A stretch of 64,000 nt of DNA from Atherix ibis (lineage: Eukaryota; Arthropoda; Insecta; Diptera; Athericidae). Numbering within the stretch: the first letter of the stretch is position 1; the number at the start of each line of letters is the position of its first letter. The stretch lies in contig OY282607.1 in assembly GCA_958298945.1 (NCBI GenBank), positions 74,454,868 through 74,518,867 of the forward strand, read 5' to 3'. This document shows positions 9,420 to 22,600 of this stretch, piece by piece. The position numbers and the translations under genes were made by a program. The notes under the pieces are model-generated. The model saw only the letters and a program-made list of their open reading frames with translations, ran no database searches and had not been told where the DNA came from.

Positions 9420-12400
9420 TATAGAAACACCCAAAATGTAATAAAATATTTGAATTCCATATTGTTTTTATTTAGTATACATTTTTTTTCAAATACTTTG
9501 AATAATTTATTTCAAAACAAATATAATAAATTTTTTAATATTAGTTTCTTTTTTATGGTTATTTTATTTATACTCGTACTTTTGCCTTATTTAATATCAT
9601 AAAATAGTAATGTTTTTGTATATATTTTTCTTGTTAAATTTTCTTTTATTTCTTTCTATGTTTAAACGTACATTTGTATAGTAGCACACTTTTGCCACAC
9701 AAAATCAATTGAATTATTTTTTAACACATTTAATTAAATATCTTTTAAAATTTATTTTAAATCATGTAAATTTATTTAATTTCTTTGTAATTATATACAA
9801 TAGATTAAAATGAAAATTCAATTTAATTATAATTAATGCATATTTCAACCAAATATTTTTTATCTTTTCTGTTAATCTTAAAAAACGAAATATAATTTTT
9901 TTAAAACAAAATTTTTTTTCTAAAATGTTACGGACATTTTTTAATGTTAATTGAAAATGTTTTATATTTAAAGTGCACAATAATATTTTATAATACATTA
10001 TTTACTATAAATAAGACTAAATTTTTGTGGGTTTTTTTTTTTAGAAAAAAGGATATTTTTAATTTCTAGATACTGTCGAGCGAATGTCGTTTTCTAGATT
10101 TTGATAATATCATACTAAGAAATGTTTTTTACTCGTACTTCATGTTTCGTGATGTTTGCTAAACTTTGGCAGCCATTAATGAATAAATAAAATTGTATTC
10201 CTTTAAGGTTTTTAATTAGAATTATTTTATACTCTAACTAAATTGTTAGGAAGATAAAAAAGTTTAAATATCGAACGTGTGATAAAAAAAATTAATTCAA
10301 ATCCTTTTTAGTAATTTATACATTTAATTTAATTTAAAAAAATTATTTAAAATATATAACTGTGCACTTTCAATAGAAAATTTTACCTCTTTTTTTATTG
10401 TTCAATATTAATTATATCCTTCTATAAATAAATTGACTAGTATAAATATTAAAAATAATTCATATTATATAAATTAAATTGTAGTTTATAAGAGTTTATA
10501 TTTAAAAAAAAAAACCATTCGTATATTGTATGTTTATTTATATATAATTACTTATTATATATTAAAATCAATTATTTATATGTATAATATTCATTTAATA
10601 AGCAAAACTGAACATTTCGGTTTCTATTTTATTTAGAACTTTTGTTATAAAATTAGTAATATTTTATTTTTTTCAATTTCGGGAAAAAGTCCCTTGTATA
10701 TTCTTGATTAAAAATCTATTAGATTTGGCTTTCTAAATTTTTTTTTTTGAGGAATAAATTAGTTCAATTATGTATATTTGCAGTATCTCAAAAAAAAACG
10801 TTTATTTAAATAGCCTATTTTGCTTTTAAATATTGATTAATTTTTACTTTGATATATAGAATGATACTAAAATATATAAAAATACGTTAATGAATTTCTA
10901 AATTTAGATATTCTAAATTCAGATTTTGTATTCTTTATGATGTTAGTAAACTTATTAAGATTAATGAAATTATGCATAAGTGAAGTAAAAAATACTTAAA
11001 TAAAACTCTCAAAAAATTGAACTCCTAAAAATGTTTATTAAAACTGAGTGTGGCATTTTTTTTATTAAAAAAAAACTACTATTAAATTCTTTAATTATAT
11101 TTATGTTTGAAATATTTTTTATTCAATTTATGATAATATTAGGATTAGAGAAAATGAAGAAGTTCGCAGTTTTTTTAATGATGATGTTACCATCGTTATT
11201 ATAATACTTAAAAGTTTTTATTTAGTTTATTTAACACTCTTAAGATATTCTCTATAATGATCATTATATTTTATCCGCATTAACTTGAAAACATGTGGCA
11301 ATATTCAGTTCAAATTTTTTCAATATAAAATACATTAAATTTCTGAATAATATTTAAAAGAAAATGTTGGATTGACTCGAAATTCTATTAACAAATGTTT
11401 TCTGGTTTGGTAATATAGTTATTGACCAACTGTTACTCGAGTGCAATCAGGCAATGTTATATTAAATTAATTTGTTTTTAATTGTTATTGTTTGAGATTT
11501 TTACTTTAGTATAATGCCGGCGTCAATTAAAAAAGACCATTGTTTATAACATTGAACGACAATAATTGAGTATAAATAATACTAGTTGAGTACATTTTTT
11601 TATTAAATTTTTATAAAAAATGAATTTTTTTATATGATAAATAAATAAATAAATAAAACAAAATACGTCACAAATCACTACCAGCTGCATACAAAATTTG
11701 GATTCTCAAATAAGAAGTTGATTTTGCTAATAATTTTTCTGCTACCCCAAAATATGATCATTTTTATTAAAATTTATTTTCATATAAAGAAAAAAATTAT
11801 AAACGGTTTTGGAAAAAATAAATATATTCAACAACCTACAAGGAGCATCAATTGGTAATTTTATTTCATTTGAATTAATTTTTTTATTTTTGTTAAATTA
11901 AATTATTACGCTAGGAGTGTATATATTATACAAAACGATTTATTTTATAATAATATTGAGTATTTTTTTATACATATGGTAAAATATATTTTTTTTTTAT
12001 TTTAAATTAACGTAAATAGTTTTGTTAGAACTATGTGTAATAATTTTCCGCTCAATTTTACATGTTTTCTCATTTGAGCGATTTTTATTATTTTCTTATG
12101 CTCCGAACACATTTGCTACGAGCGACTGCAAAAGTGCTATCAAAATTTATAAATTCCTCACATTCTTATGGAAGTTCACACAATTGCGAACATCAACCAC
12201 AACGAATTACTGTTCACTTGCCGATTTAAGTTTAATCTGTAATTTTAGGTCCTCTTCGTAGTACTGCCAACATATTTTCACATTTTTTAATTCAGTTTAT
12301 TTAGCAATATTTTTGAAATTGAACTGTATAACATATAAATAATAAATTGATCAGATTATATTATTTTACTCGTTAAAATTGTTTTTAATTTTTGGATCGA

Positions 12401-13489
12401 TGAATTTTAACTTGTAGTTACTGTCCACACGTTGCAATTGTGTTCAAAACATTAATGTTATTGATCAATGCTCTCAATTTTCTAGATTTAGCTCATACCA
12501 ATTTCTCATATTCTCAGCAATATTGTATCTTCTATTCCCCCAAACAGAAAAAAGCTCTTGAACTTATAATAGTGTAAACAAATTCATTTCTCTTCTTTAT
12601 AATGTGCAATTATGATATGCCAACAATAGAATACTAACCAAACCAAAAGATTAAGAGAGCCAATGTTGCGATGACATATGAGATGTCTTTTTTTTTAAAT
12701 AGAATAATTTTATAACACTTTATACTTCTAAATAAATATAGTCCAAATTTTTTATTCATTTCTTTTTAAAATTATTTTTATTTTATTTATGAAACCATTA
12801 TTCAAGTCATGTTTATATGGTATATATAAGTATTTTATTTTCTCTGATATTCATTTATCAATACATATACACATGTATATATTTTTAATTATTTATAAAC
12901 AATAATGTGAATTTACTTAAAAAAATCTCTTAATTTATTCTAACTATTAATATATTTATACTTTTATATATAATTAATATTTATTTTTTACAACAATAAA
13001 AATTACATTTACTCTTATATAATACATAATATATTTATATCAATATATCTATAAATATTGTTTTTTTTTCTTTTTTTTGTTTGTAAAATACAATACATAT
13101 AAAAAAATATCATTATATATTTTAAGTTTTTTTTTTTTTTTTAAATAAATTTTTTATTTAATCTTATCTTATTTTGTTTTAATTCATTTTTGTTGGTCAT
13201 TTATTTTAGTTTGTTCATATTATTAGTATTAAATATTAAATAAATCTTATATAAAATAATTAATTAATTTAGTTTTATTTGCATAAACTTTTTTGTTGTT
13301 GATGAAAGTAGTAAAGCAAGTCATAACGAATCTATAATAATCGTTATCAGAATGATTTTTCTATATAATTATTTCCACAAAAACAAAATGGAACTTTTTC
13401 TCTTCCTCGTGTTCATGAAAAAAATGCGAAAACTTCATCTTTTATTTAATTATTTATTATTCGATCAGGCTCCAAATGTGGATCATACT
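9420..13489. other. AT-rich DNA downstream of the cv-c gene
   Basis: About 4 kb of extremely AT-rich sequence with long A and T runs and short tandem TAAA units (11637-11658). A slightly GC-richer patch at 12020-12260 holds a 79-codon open frame with no recognisable features. No exon, tRNA or transposon was identified. Confidence 0.5.
13441..13458 (-). promoter_or_regulatory. possible poly(A) signals of cv-c
   Basis: Two AATAAA hexamers on the minus strand (13441-13446 and 13453-13458) lie 32-49 nt past the cv-c stop codon. In DNA this AT-rich such hexamers are common, and the real cleavage site may be further downstream. Confidence 0.3.
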
Positions 13490-13604
13490 TCATACTTTAC
13501 TTTCTGGGCTATCAGTATGACGCTTGAATGCGGCACGAATCCTTGATAGGTGATGTGAACAAATATGACCATAACTTTTATTGTACCACTCAGGTGTTCG
13601 ACCT
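13490..13604 (-). CDS. cv-c: cv-c final coding exon (START C-terminus)
   Basis: A 115-nt terminal exon. The acceptor is AATAG before 13604. One base completes the Lys codon begun upstream, then GRTPEWYNKSYGHICSHHLS, matching the DLC1 pattern GxxPEWYxKxxGHxC. The last helix IRAAFKRH is followed by a short Ser/Lys tail (ending ESKV) and TGA at 13490-13492. The overlapping minus-strand frame 13483-13665 is a different, non-coding frame. Confidence 0.88.
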
Positions 13605-16600
13605 CTATTATTTGAAATAATTTAAAAGAAAAATATCGAATTAATTTTTTTTGAATAATGGACAAAATAATTTTCCTAAACTTACTTTGTATCGACCCTT
13701 GCTAGATACATAATTTTTGATCGACCATTTCCATATGGTTCGATTAGATAACGAGAGGCAAGCACAACTCCGCGAACTCCGCTAAGTAATGTACTTGCAG
13801 TGGAATGATCAACAGATGTCTCTACTATAACGCATGCATCACGCGGTAAAATTCGTTGCCACGATCTGAAAGTGAAAAATTAATTTTATTATTGAATATA
13901 AAAAAAAATTAAAGCTATTTAATTAGACAAAATATAAAATGGTAGTTTTTTTTTACATGATGACAATATAATAAACTTACCTTAAAACACAATAATCAGT
14001 TATTGTTGGTCCATCACATGCGTACTGGTATATTTCACTTGATTCATCTAATTTTTCGATCGTCCGGCACTGTAGAACACTAGTGTCCCAAGATTTGCGC
14101 TCCCTTAAAATATAGTTGAGTACATCGTTTGGTGGTGCATCGACTTCGGTCAAAAAACGCCATAATCGTAATGGATGACCATCGCCAACTTTTTTGTAAG
14201 CAATTTCGATATTTGGATCCATTGAAGATATGGTCATCCAGCCACGAGGTCTAAAATTTAGAATTTACGCATTTCATTAATTTTACGCATTTAAATTTTT
14301 TTTTTAAATGTTTGCAAGAGAATGAAAAAAACAATAAATTCTGATGATAGATCATATATTGTTTACCTTTCTCTGCCCTCCTTAATTGTGGCTGTAGTGC
14401 ACTCATATAAGTATCCTCGCCAATTGTGGAATTGCATTTCTTTACCAAGAGCCTCAAGAGGTACTGGTTTCGATTCCTCCATACAGGAGAACTTATATTT
14501 CGACATTTTTTCGAGGCTTACAGTAAACACTTGTTCATAATGGGATATTAGAAATGATAGACATTCGTGGGAGGCTCGAGTCTCTGAAAGTTCTTTTGCG
14601 TCTGGAATGCCTGTTGCTTTCCGTCTGCGTGGTGATACCGAATTCGATCTTCCAGTTGAAATGGTATTATTGAATAGTGATGGTGCCAAACAGACAGCCA
14701 AATTGTTCGCAGTCATTTGATTGACTGGCGAATTCCTAGCAACATAGTTGAGGAACTTAAGCAGGACGAAGAGAACCTCGCGGTGTTCATCTGGTAACAG
14801 CAGCACCGCCGATTGTACAGCTTCCGGTCGTGTATCTGGTGGCAGATCTATAACAATCACAAACAAAATTTAAAAATCGAAATGTTACATTTAAAGCCAT
14901 TAGAAGAAATATAAAAAATCGCAAACTCACGTTGGAAGATGGCAACGAATGTCTCGGACATTTTCGTTGTGAGCAGTGATTCTGGGAGATCCCGGAAGTA
15001 CTGTTTCAACATGTCGGCAATGTCGTACGCCTGCTGTGCTTCGAATATTTCCACACAATCACCCTCATCATTAGCTTCGAGTTGTTCTTTCAGCTTCGAT
15101 ATCCTCGACTTGACACCTGATTTGCGGAACAGACCTATCTGATCAAGGGCGTTCATATTTAACCATTTTAGAGCTGAACGTATTGATTTCGGCAAAGAGT
15201 ATCCAGTTCGCTGGACAACTAAAAGCAGTGGCACTCCAAACACTTTCTTATCTAAAATATAAATAAAAAAAAGTTAAAAGCACATTACAAGGGATTAAGG
15301 AAAATTTATTTAAATTGAAATAAATAGGAGATCTTTGATTAGACAAACCTTTGTAATCCGGCGTTTTTATTTTCTTAATAAATTTTGGTAATTCCCAATT
15401 CCAACCGGAACGATGTGAGGGACAGTATCGTTCCATATAACCCGTTAATGTGACTAGAGCTAATTTCCGAATAACTTGTAACTGACCACTTGATAACGCA
15501 GCGAAAGGAGTTCCCTCACTGCTAATATCTACTTTTTCGGAGTAGCATTTTTTAAATAGCAATAATGGACGATCATCCGTTTGGAAACTGTGCCATCGAA
15601 CCACTGGACTTTTACTAAGAATAATTTGAATTTGAAATATTTTTAATTGCAATTAATTTTCAATTAAAAAAAAAGAAATTTTCAGCTTACCTTATTTTAA
15701 TATCTTCTTTATCACTTTCAGAAGTTTTTTGGTTTTTGCGACCCGTCGTTCGGGTACGGAAACTCCTTGTTTGGAATGCATCTCTATAGCGTTTTGATTC
15801 TTTACCCAGATTTAATGATCCACCTCGGGTTAGTTTTGTAACATTTACCTAGTTATTTATGAAAAAAATGAAACAACCATTTAGGTGGAATAATTTTTTA
15901 AAACATGTTGTAATCTAGCTTACCTCAGTGTTATTCGAGTTTGCATCCTTAAATATCATTTTGGTTTTGGATGAATGATTGTGACATTCAGAGTCTGAGA
16001 GAGCACCGATATCGTCAACTTTGCCGCTACGCTGAAGAAAACGCCTTGATCGTGAAGCATGTCGTCGCAAAATAACATGTCGGCTTCCGCTACTCGATTC
16101 TTGGCTATCACTGCAGTAGGATGATGAGTCGTCCGATTTTCCTTCACGTAAATGTGGCATGGTGCTTGCGAAAAAGTGAAGAGGACTTGTTCGCATTGAG
16201 TGGGCGGAACGTGGTGTGGTCGGAATATGTTTTGGACTAAGGCGATTCGGACTGAGGAACCTTTCGTTGCCGCCTCCTCCACCACTACCAACTCCTGAAT
16301 CTCCGAATCCCAAGTGCATATCCGGAACTTTCAGCTCATTGCAGTTGAATGGGGAGCGTGGCGGAAAATGTAATGGACTGGCTTGTAGTGGCGATGGTGG
16401 TGTCGAGTATGTGGTCACATTTACACACTTAAGATCGGTCACTTTCTGGTTCATTTGCGATAAGTCCAATACGTGTGGTCCACTAATGACTAGACCTTCA
16501 CGATTCTGACGTTTCCGCCGCCTCGATTTAATCGATTCAACACGACGCAGAAATGCCTTAGCACCATCCTTCAATCTTTCACTACCAGTTCGCCGGAAAC

Positions 16601-19600
16601 GAACGGTAATCGCTTCTGAATCATTATTTGTTTCTTTGGGATTCAGTGGACTTGTCGCTAAATCCATGTTTGTAGTAACAAGCAGTTCGTCGTCGAATCG
16701 ATCTGGGCTAGAGTCCTTCGACGAGCAATCGTCTTTTTCAAGCAACTGCTTTGCTGATGGTATTTCCAGGCCCATCTCTCCGATACGTGACCATCTCCGA
16801 ATCTGCGGTTGAAATGTCCAATTTTCACTTAATGCACATCCCTCATCGTCAGAGTCCTCCTTCTGTAATTAAAATATAACTAGATAAGAAACAATTTCAA
16901 GACAAAGGTAAATTTGAATATTTCTTCGTTATCACATATTTGATCTTATCAATTTAAATAACCATTCGCAAATATCATATCGCCGCCGAAGGGTCTGAGT
17001 TTTATCTTAACTATTCAACACATAATTTGTAGGAAAGATAGTCTTCTGTTTTGACGCCAAATAGCAAATTTATTGCCATCAATTTCATTTAACTAATCCC
17101 TATCAATATTTGACTGGCAGTCCAGTAATTCAGTGTAGTATAAATCTAGACAATGTACCAGTAATTCTACAATAGATACGATTACCAAAGGTTGCTTTAT
17201 AGAAATGGAGAAAAATGAAAAACAACAGAAGTCATGACTGAAAACAAAGACCGAAAGAACATAGACCACGTGAGTGACTAAACAAACAACTTCAACGACG
17301 GCGATGAATCGATTCGTCTTGATAAGGGCTATTGTATAGGACCGATTTAGAAGAAATTAGTTAAATTACATATCGACTTATTATGCTGATTATTGTAGAG
17401 TCGATTGAAGAATTTATGTACAATATTTTGTTTAAGTACTTTATAAACTCGAAAGAAATTTTTCCCGAGTTGCAAGTAATTTATGTACGTTAGAGGTAGT
17501 ATTCCTTAAACAATAGAATTGTAAGAACACAATTATTTACTTCATTTTCAGAATTCAATAGCTTCAGTTACCGATATTTATTGTGATTCGATTTGTTTCT
17601 TCGCGGTTGCCTTTGTATCAATTTCGACATTGCGGGTGGTTGCAACAATTCATGATTGATTTGCTGCAGAGTATCATCATAGAAATGGAAGAAATTCCAT
17701 TAAATATGATAGTCGGGAAATATTTCCAAGGTAATCGCTTAATTTGTCAATTTGTCAATATCAAAATTTTCTTTAAATCCACAATATTTGTACTTGTATT
17801 TTGATGTGGGGCGATATCTATCTTACGAACGCATCCAAATAAAGTTCAACAACAAAATAGACATAGTAAAGAAATATAGTGTAATGATCATAAAATGCTA
17901 GCGATTCTATCGTTAAATTATCTGCTTGGATTTTTCTATTCGCTAAATATTACTAGACTGATGACGATACTGGTAAATGGTAACGGTGGTGTTGGGCTGA
18001 TGTCAAAATATTATGACTGATCTTAGACGTAACTTCGGGCTTATTAGCTTAATTGCTTCTAAATGATGTGGGCGGCCGAATGGTGGAACGGATACGATGG
18101 CTCGATGGATAACTGAATGACTGGCTGACTGTTGGCATGAATGAATAGATCTTTGATTCGAACTATGACAATATCTCCGAACCGGAGAAAATAAAATCCT
18201 CATCGAAAGTGAAAACGCATCAAGACAACACTGTCATTATATCGCGTCGGCGAACAGAATTGCAAAATTTCGTCATGGTTTTTGTCTTAAAACGTCTCAT
18301 TACATTATATTTTTGCCATGCGGAAGACAACCGGAAGTATTAAGTGCAAGCAATTGCAGACCAAAAATGGTATACGAATGATATCCGTCTGTCTTATATT
18401 GACACACGTCTTATATTCTCATACACTTTCTCCGAATGTCGAATTTACCTTTTTTTTTATATAATACTCGTAAATCATTTAATAGGAAAACAGTTTTATA
18501 TTTATTTCATAACACAATCAAAATCATATTTGATTTTTTCAACAGAAATAAATATATTACAATACTTAATTGGAATTATTATTAATAATTGTTAATTGAA
18601 ATTCACTTTGACTAAGATAATAATGGACGAAATCTTGTTAGTACTGTTTTACAATTCAATCAGATTTTTTTGCAGCTATTTAATGATGATAAAATATTAA
18701 TATTTTAAAATATTACGAGTAAGTAATCTATATTTATTTCTGGTGAAAAAACCTCGTGTGCATCCATTAATTGCGTATTGTTTTAAAATTTTATGAATAA
18801 TGAAAATAGTTCAATTTATCTGTTCATAAATGGTTAATTTTTTATAATATATATTTATTATTCGGTGGATATAATATCTGCTGTTGGCAACACTGACAAA
18901 GTAAAATTGATAATTTTTGTTAGAGTTTTCGGGGGATTCCCGTGACGCAAATTACCGTTTTTTATAAAGAACCATACTCTCTTATGGCATAGTTTTAATT
19001 AGACAAATTAAAATTTAATTTGGTTTTATTCAACCACAGACCTGCTATCTTTGTATAATATTAAATATACAAAGATAGAGTACGAGGGTCGTTCAATAAG
19101 TCCTTAGAAAAAGATGGAAAAAAAAATTTTTTTTTAAAAAAAAAAAAATTTTATTTTTCAACATAATCTCCTTTTAGCCCTATACACTTTTCCAACCGTT
19201 TTTTGAAAATTTTTATCGCGTCCAAAAAATAGGATTTCGGAAGTTCTGCAAAATACTCATCCGTTTGAGCAATGACGTCCTCGTTGGAAGTGAACCGTCG
19301 TCCGCCAAGCCATTTCTTCAGATTGGGGAAAGAAAATAGTCACTCGGGGCCAAAACTGGTGAATAAGCGGGATGCTGCAACAATTCCATAATTTTGGCCA
19401 TGGAAACAGCGCAGATGTGCACACGCGCATTGTCCTGATGCAAGAGGATTTTTTTCTTCTTTAGATGGGGGCGTTTCTCTTTGATTTCCTCGCTCAACCG
19501 TTGCAATAACGACGCGTAATACGCTCCTGTTATTGTTTTTCCTTTTTCCAAGTAGTCGATAAAAATGATGCCCTGCGAATCCCAAAAGACCGTGGCCATC

Positions 19601-22600
19601 ACCTTGCCGGCCGATGGCACAGTTTTTGCCTTCTTCGGAGTGTAGTAGCGTATCCAGGTTTCGTCCACAGTGACGCTACTACACTGACTCTTCGATACGC
19701 TACTACACTGACTCTTCGTTTCTGGAGTGTAGTAGCGTATCCAGGTTTCGTCCACAGTGACATATCGACGAAGGAATTTGGCAGGATTGCGATGAAAGAG
19801 TGCCAACATAGCCTCAGAGTCTACTACACGATTGCGCTTTTTCTCCTCTGAGAGCAAACGCGGCACCCATCTTGCCGAAATTTTTTTCACAGACAATTTT
19901 CCATGCAAAATTGAAGCGACTGTACCTTGTGATATGCCCGTGGCCTCAACTAATTCGCGCACTTTAATTCGCCGATCGTTCAAAATCAGATCGTGGATTT
20001 TGTCGATAATTTCAGGAGTAGACACCTCAACTGGGCGTCCTGAACGTTATTATCTTTTGTAGATGAACGGCCACGTTTAAATTCATTCACCCAATTGTAA
20101 ACCGTTGCAAACACAGGTGCAGATGTGCCATGAAGTGCATCCAACTCGGCTTTGATTTCTTTCGGGCTTAAGCCTTTCAAATGGAGATGTTTGATGACAG
20201 CCCTAAACTCGCTTTTTTCCATTGTTATGCACAAATAAATGTCGTTAACTTTAATCGACGATAGAAATTGATCGAGCTGAAATTTTGACAGCTTTCCTGT
20301 CGATAATGGTACTTACAAAAAAAATCTTTACCGATACTATGAGCGCAATTTCTCAGATTTTCTAAGGACTTATTGAACGACCCTCGTATATTTAATATTG
20401 TTATAGAGCGTGGAGTTCTGTTTTTGTAGTGCATTACAAAAAGCGGAAAAGCGAAATTTGGAGCAAGGATGTTCCATCAAATTTTTTATTAAACTTGATG
20501 AATCCATGAGTTCGACTTACGAAGAGTTTCAATGAACCTACAGAGAACATTTCTTATCAAGAGCGCAAGTTTTTCGGTGGCATAAAGTATTTTTGCAGAG
20601 ACGAGAAACAGGTTAAGATATAGCTCTCTCAGAAAGGCTTTCAACATCAAAAACTGATGAAAATGATCTAGAAAAATGGCTCTTCACGTCAGCTCGGATA
20701 TTGTACGTGTAGATACTTGGATGCTCCACCTTGACAACTAACTCCGTCACACGACCATCTCTATCGAAGAATTTTTTGTCGGAAAAAGGGGTTTCGTTTA
20801 GTTCTTCAGCCCCTTCAGCCCCTCGGCCATTTCGGTACCAAAGGACGTCATGTTGGTACTATAGATAACATTGAAAGACGTTCAAGGAAATTATTTTAAA
20901 GATAATAAGACTGATCTCATTAGGTTTCTCCCACGCCTATTATTGAGTCTTTTTGTAAAGCAAATTATACTTAATTAATTTAAATTTTTAAAAAATTATA
21001 TAAGAAAATTAAATAAATATAGTACTAGTAAAGTGTGGAATTAAAATTGATAACAATATAATAGAAGGACGAAATTGTCAGGACTTTTTAAAAAATTATC
21101 TAATTCACTAATTAAATGGAAAATGAATATGACCAAATCATGCATTATAAAATTTCAATTTCATTTTACAGAGAAGAAATTTTAAAATAAAAAATTCAGT
21201 CTGTTCAGTTCTACAACGGAGAAACGCTATAAAAATCTTGTCTACTAGAAATAGAATCGATTAAACAATGAATTTCCTCGTATTTACAGCTTCAATTATC
21301 GCACACAACATATACGAGTACGTGTATAACTACTTAAATCAATTTCTATTTCGTAAATATCTGAACAAACAGAACTCATTGGCATATTAATTGCCACAAC
21401 AAAGTAACATTGACGTAAATGAAATTAAAATCAATCGATTGGATACTAAATCTGAAACAGAATTTAATACATTTATTCATCTAGACTCTAGATTATAGAG
21501 GGTATGTCGATATTTGAGATGAAAATAGATAGAATTGCAGAAATATCTACCAAAGGAAACCGAAATAAGCGTGGTATAATGGCGCTGATTTGGTATGAAG
21601 TCTTCCGAAAAGCAAGCACAATAACCCAGCAAAGTGAAAAAAAAAATCAATTTAGACCAAAATAATAAAAAATTAAGATGGAACGAGTTATTTGCATAGT
21701 TTGAACACGCATTATCGATATTTCCCAATAATTAATCAAAGGAAAATTGGAAATTCTCATTTTCATTTTCATTTGAAGTCATTTCCTTGTCAAGAGTATT
21801 ATATAATTCTTAGTCTAAAAGAAAATGTGGAAGTTTATCCGTCTTTCTTTCCAATACTATTCGCTAATCATTCCCTTCAAAGTGAGCAGTACATTTGCTA
21901 AGAAGAAAATGTACTATTACAAATATTGAAGTTTTATTAATTAAAATCTATTGATTTTTGAATTGCAAAACATGGATTATATAGATAAAATTGATTAAAT
22001 TTACAAAAAATTTTATGTCAAATTTTGTTCTATATTGAAATGCTGCTCAGCCTCTTTTCCAATCATTTTCAACAAAGTTCATTTTTCTGCATGTTTCAAT
22101 TGAATAACTACATAATTATAAATTGTAAATAATTAAAATAAATTAATACTACCGATTTTATAGTCGTAATACATTTAAATTTAACAACGAAATTTTATTG
22201 AATTGGCACATTACCGATTTACTTAGTTAAAAATTTAGTAAATTAAAGACGATATTTACTTATTGCTAAATCTCCAACGCCCACGCAGCTTCAACAAGGG
22301 ATGATACGAGGGTCGTTCAATAAGTCCTTAGAAAATCTGAGAAATTGCGCTCGGTAAAGATTTTTTTTTGTTGCGCTCGGTAAAGATGGATCGAGCTGAA
22401 ATTTTGACAGGACAGCTGTCAAAATTTCAGCTCGATCCATAGCGTAGGTCAATTTCTATCGTCGATTAAAGTTAACGACATTTATTTGTGCATAACAATG
22501 GAAAAAAGCGAGTTTAGGGCTGTCATCAAACATCTCCATTTGAAAGGCTTAAGCCCAAAAGAAATCAAAGCCGAGTTGGATGCAGTTCATGGCACATCTG

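Noticed and set aside
13352..13665. Short frames on both strands at the 3' end of cv-c
   Set aside because: The plus-strand frame is antisense. The minus-strand one reads the last exon in the wrong phase; the correct phase gives GRTPEWYNKSYGHIC.
15956..16509. Overlapping frames on both strands within the large cv-c exon (16291-15956 minus; 16216-16509 plus)
   Set aside because: These are shadows of the Ser/Gly-rich coding exon in other frames.
16950..16985. Possible exon for the first SAM half (reads ..ICEWL.. on the minus strand)
   Set aside because: It lies downstream of the SAM exon in transcript order, meets stops quickly and lacks the expected GFPQY motif.
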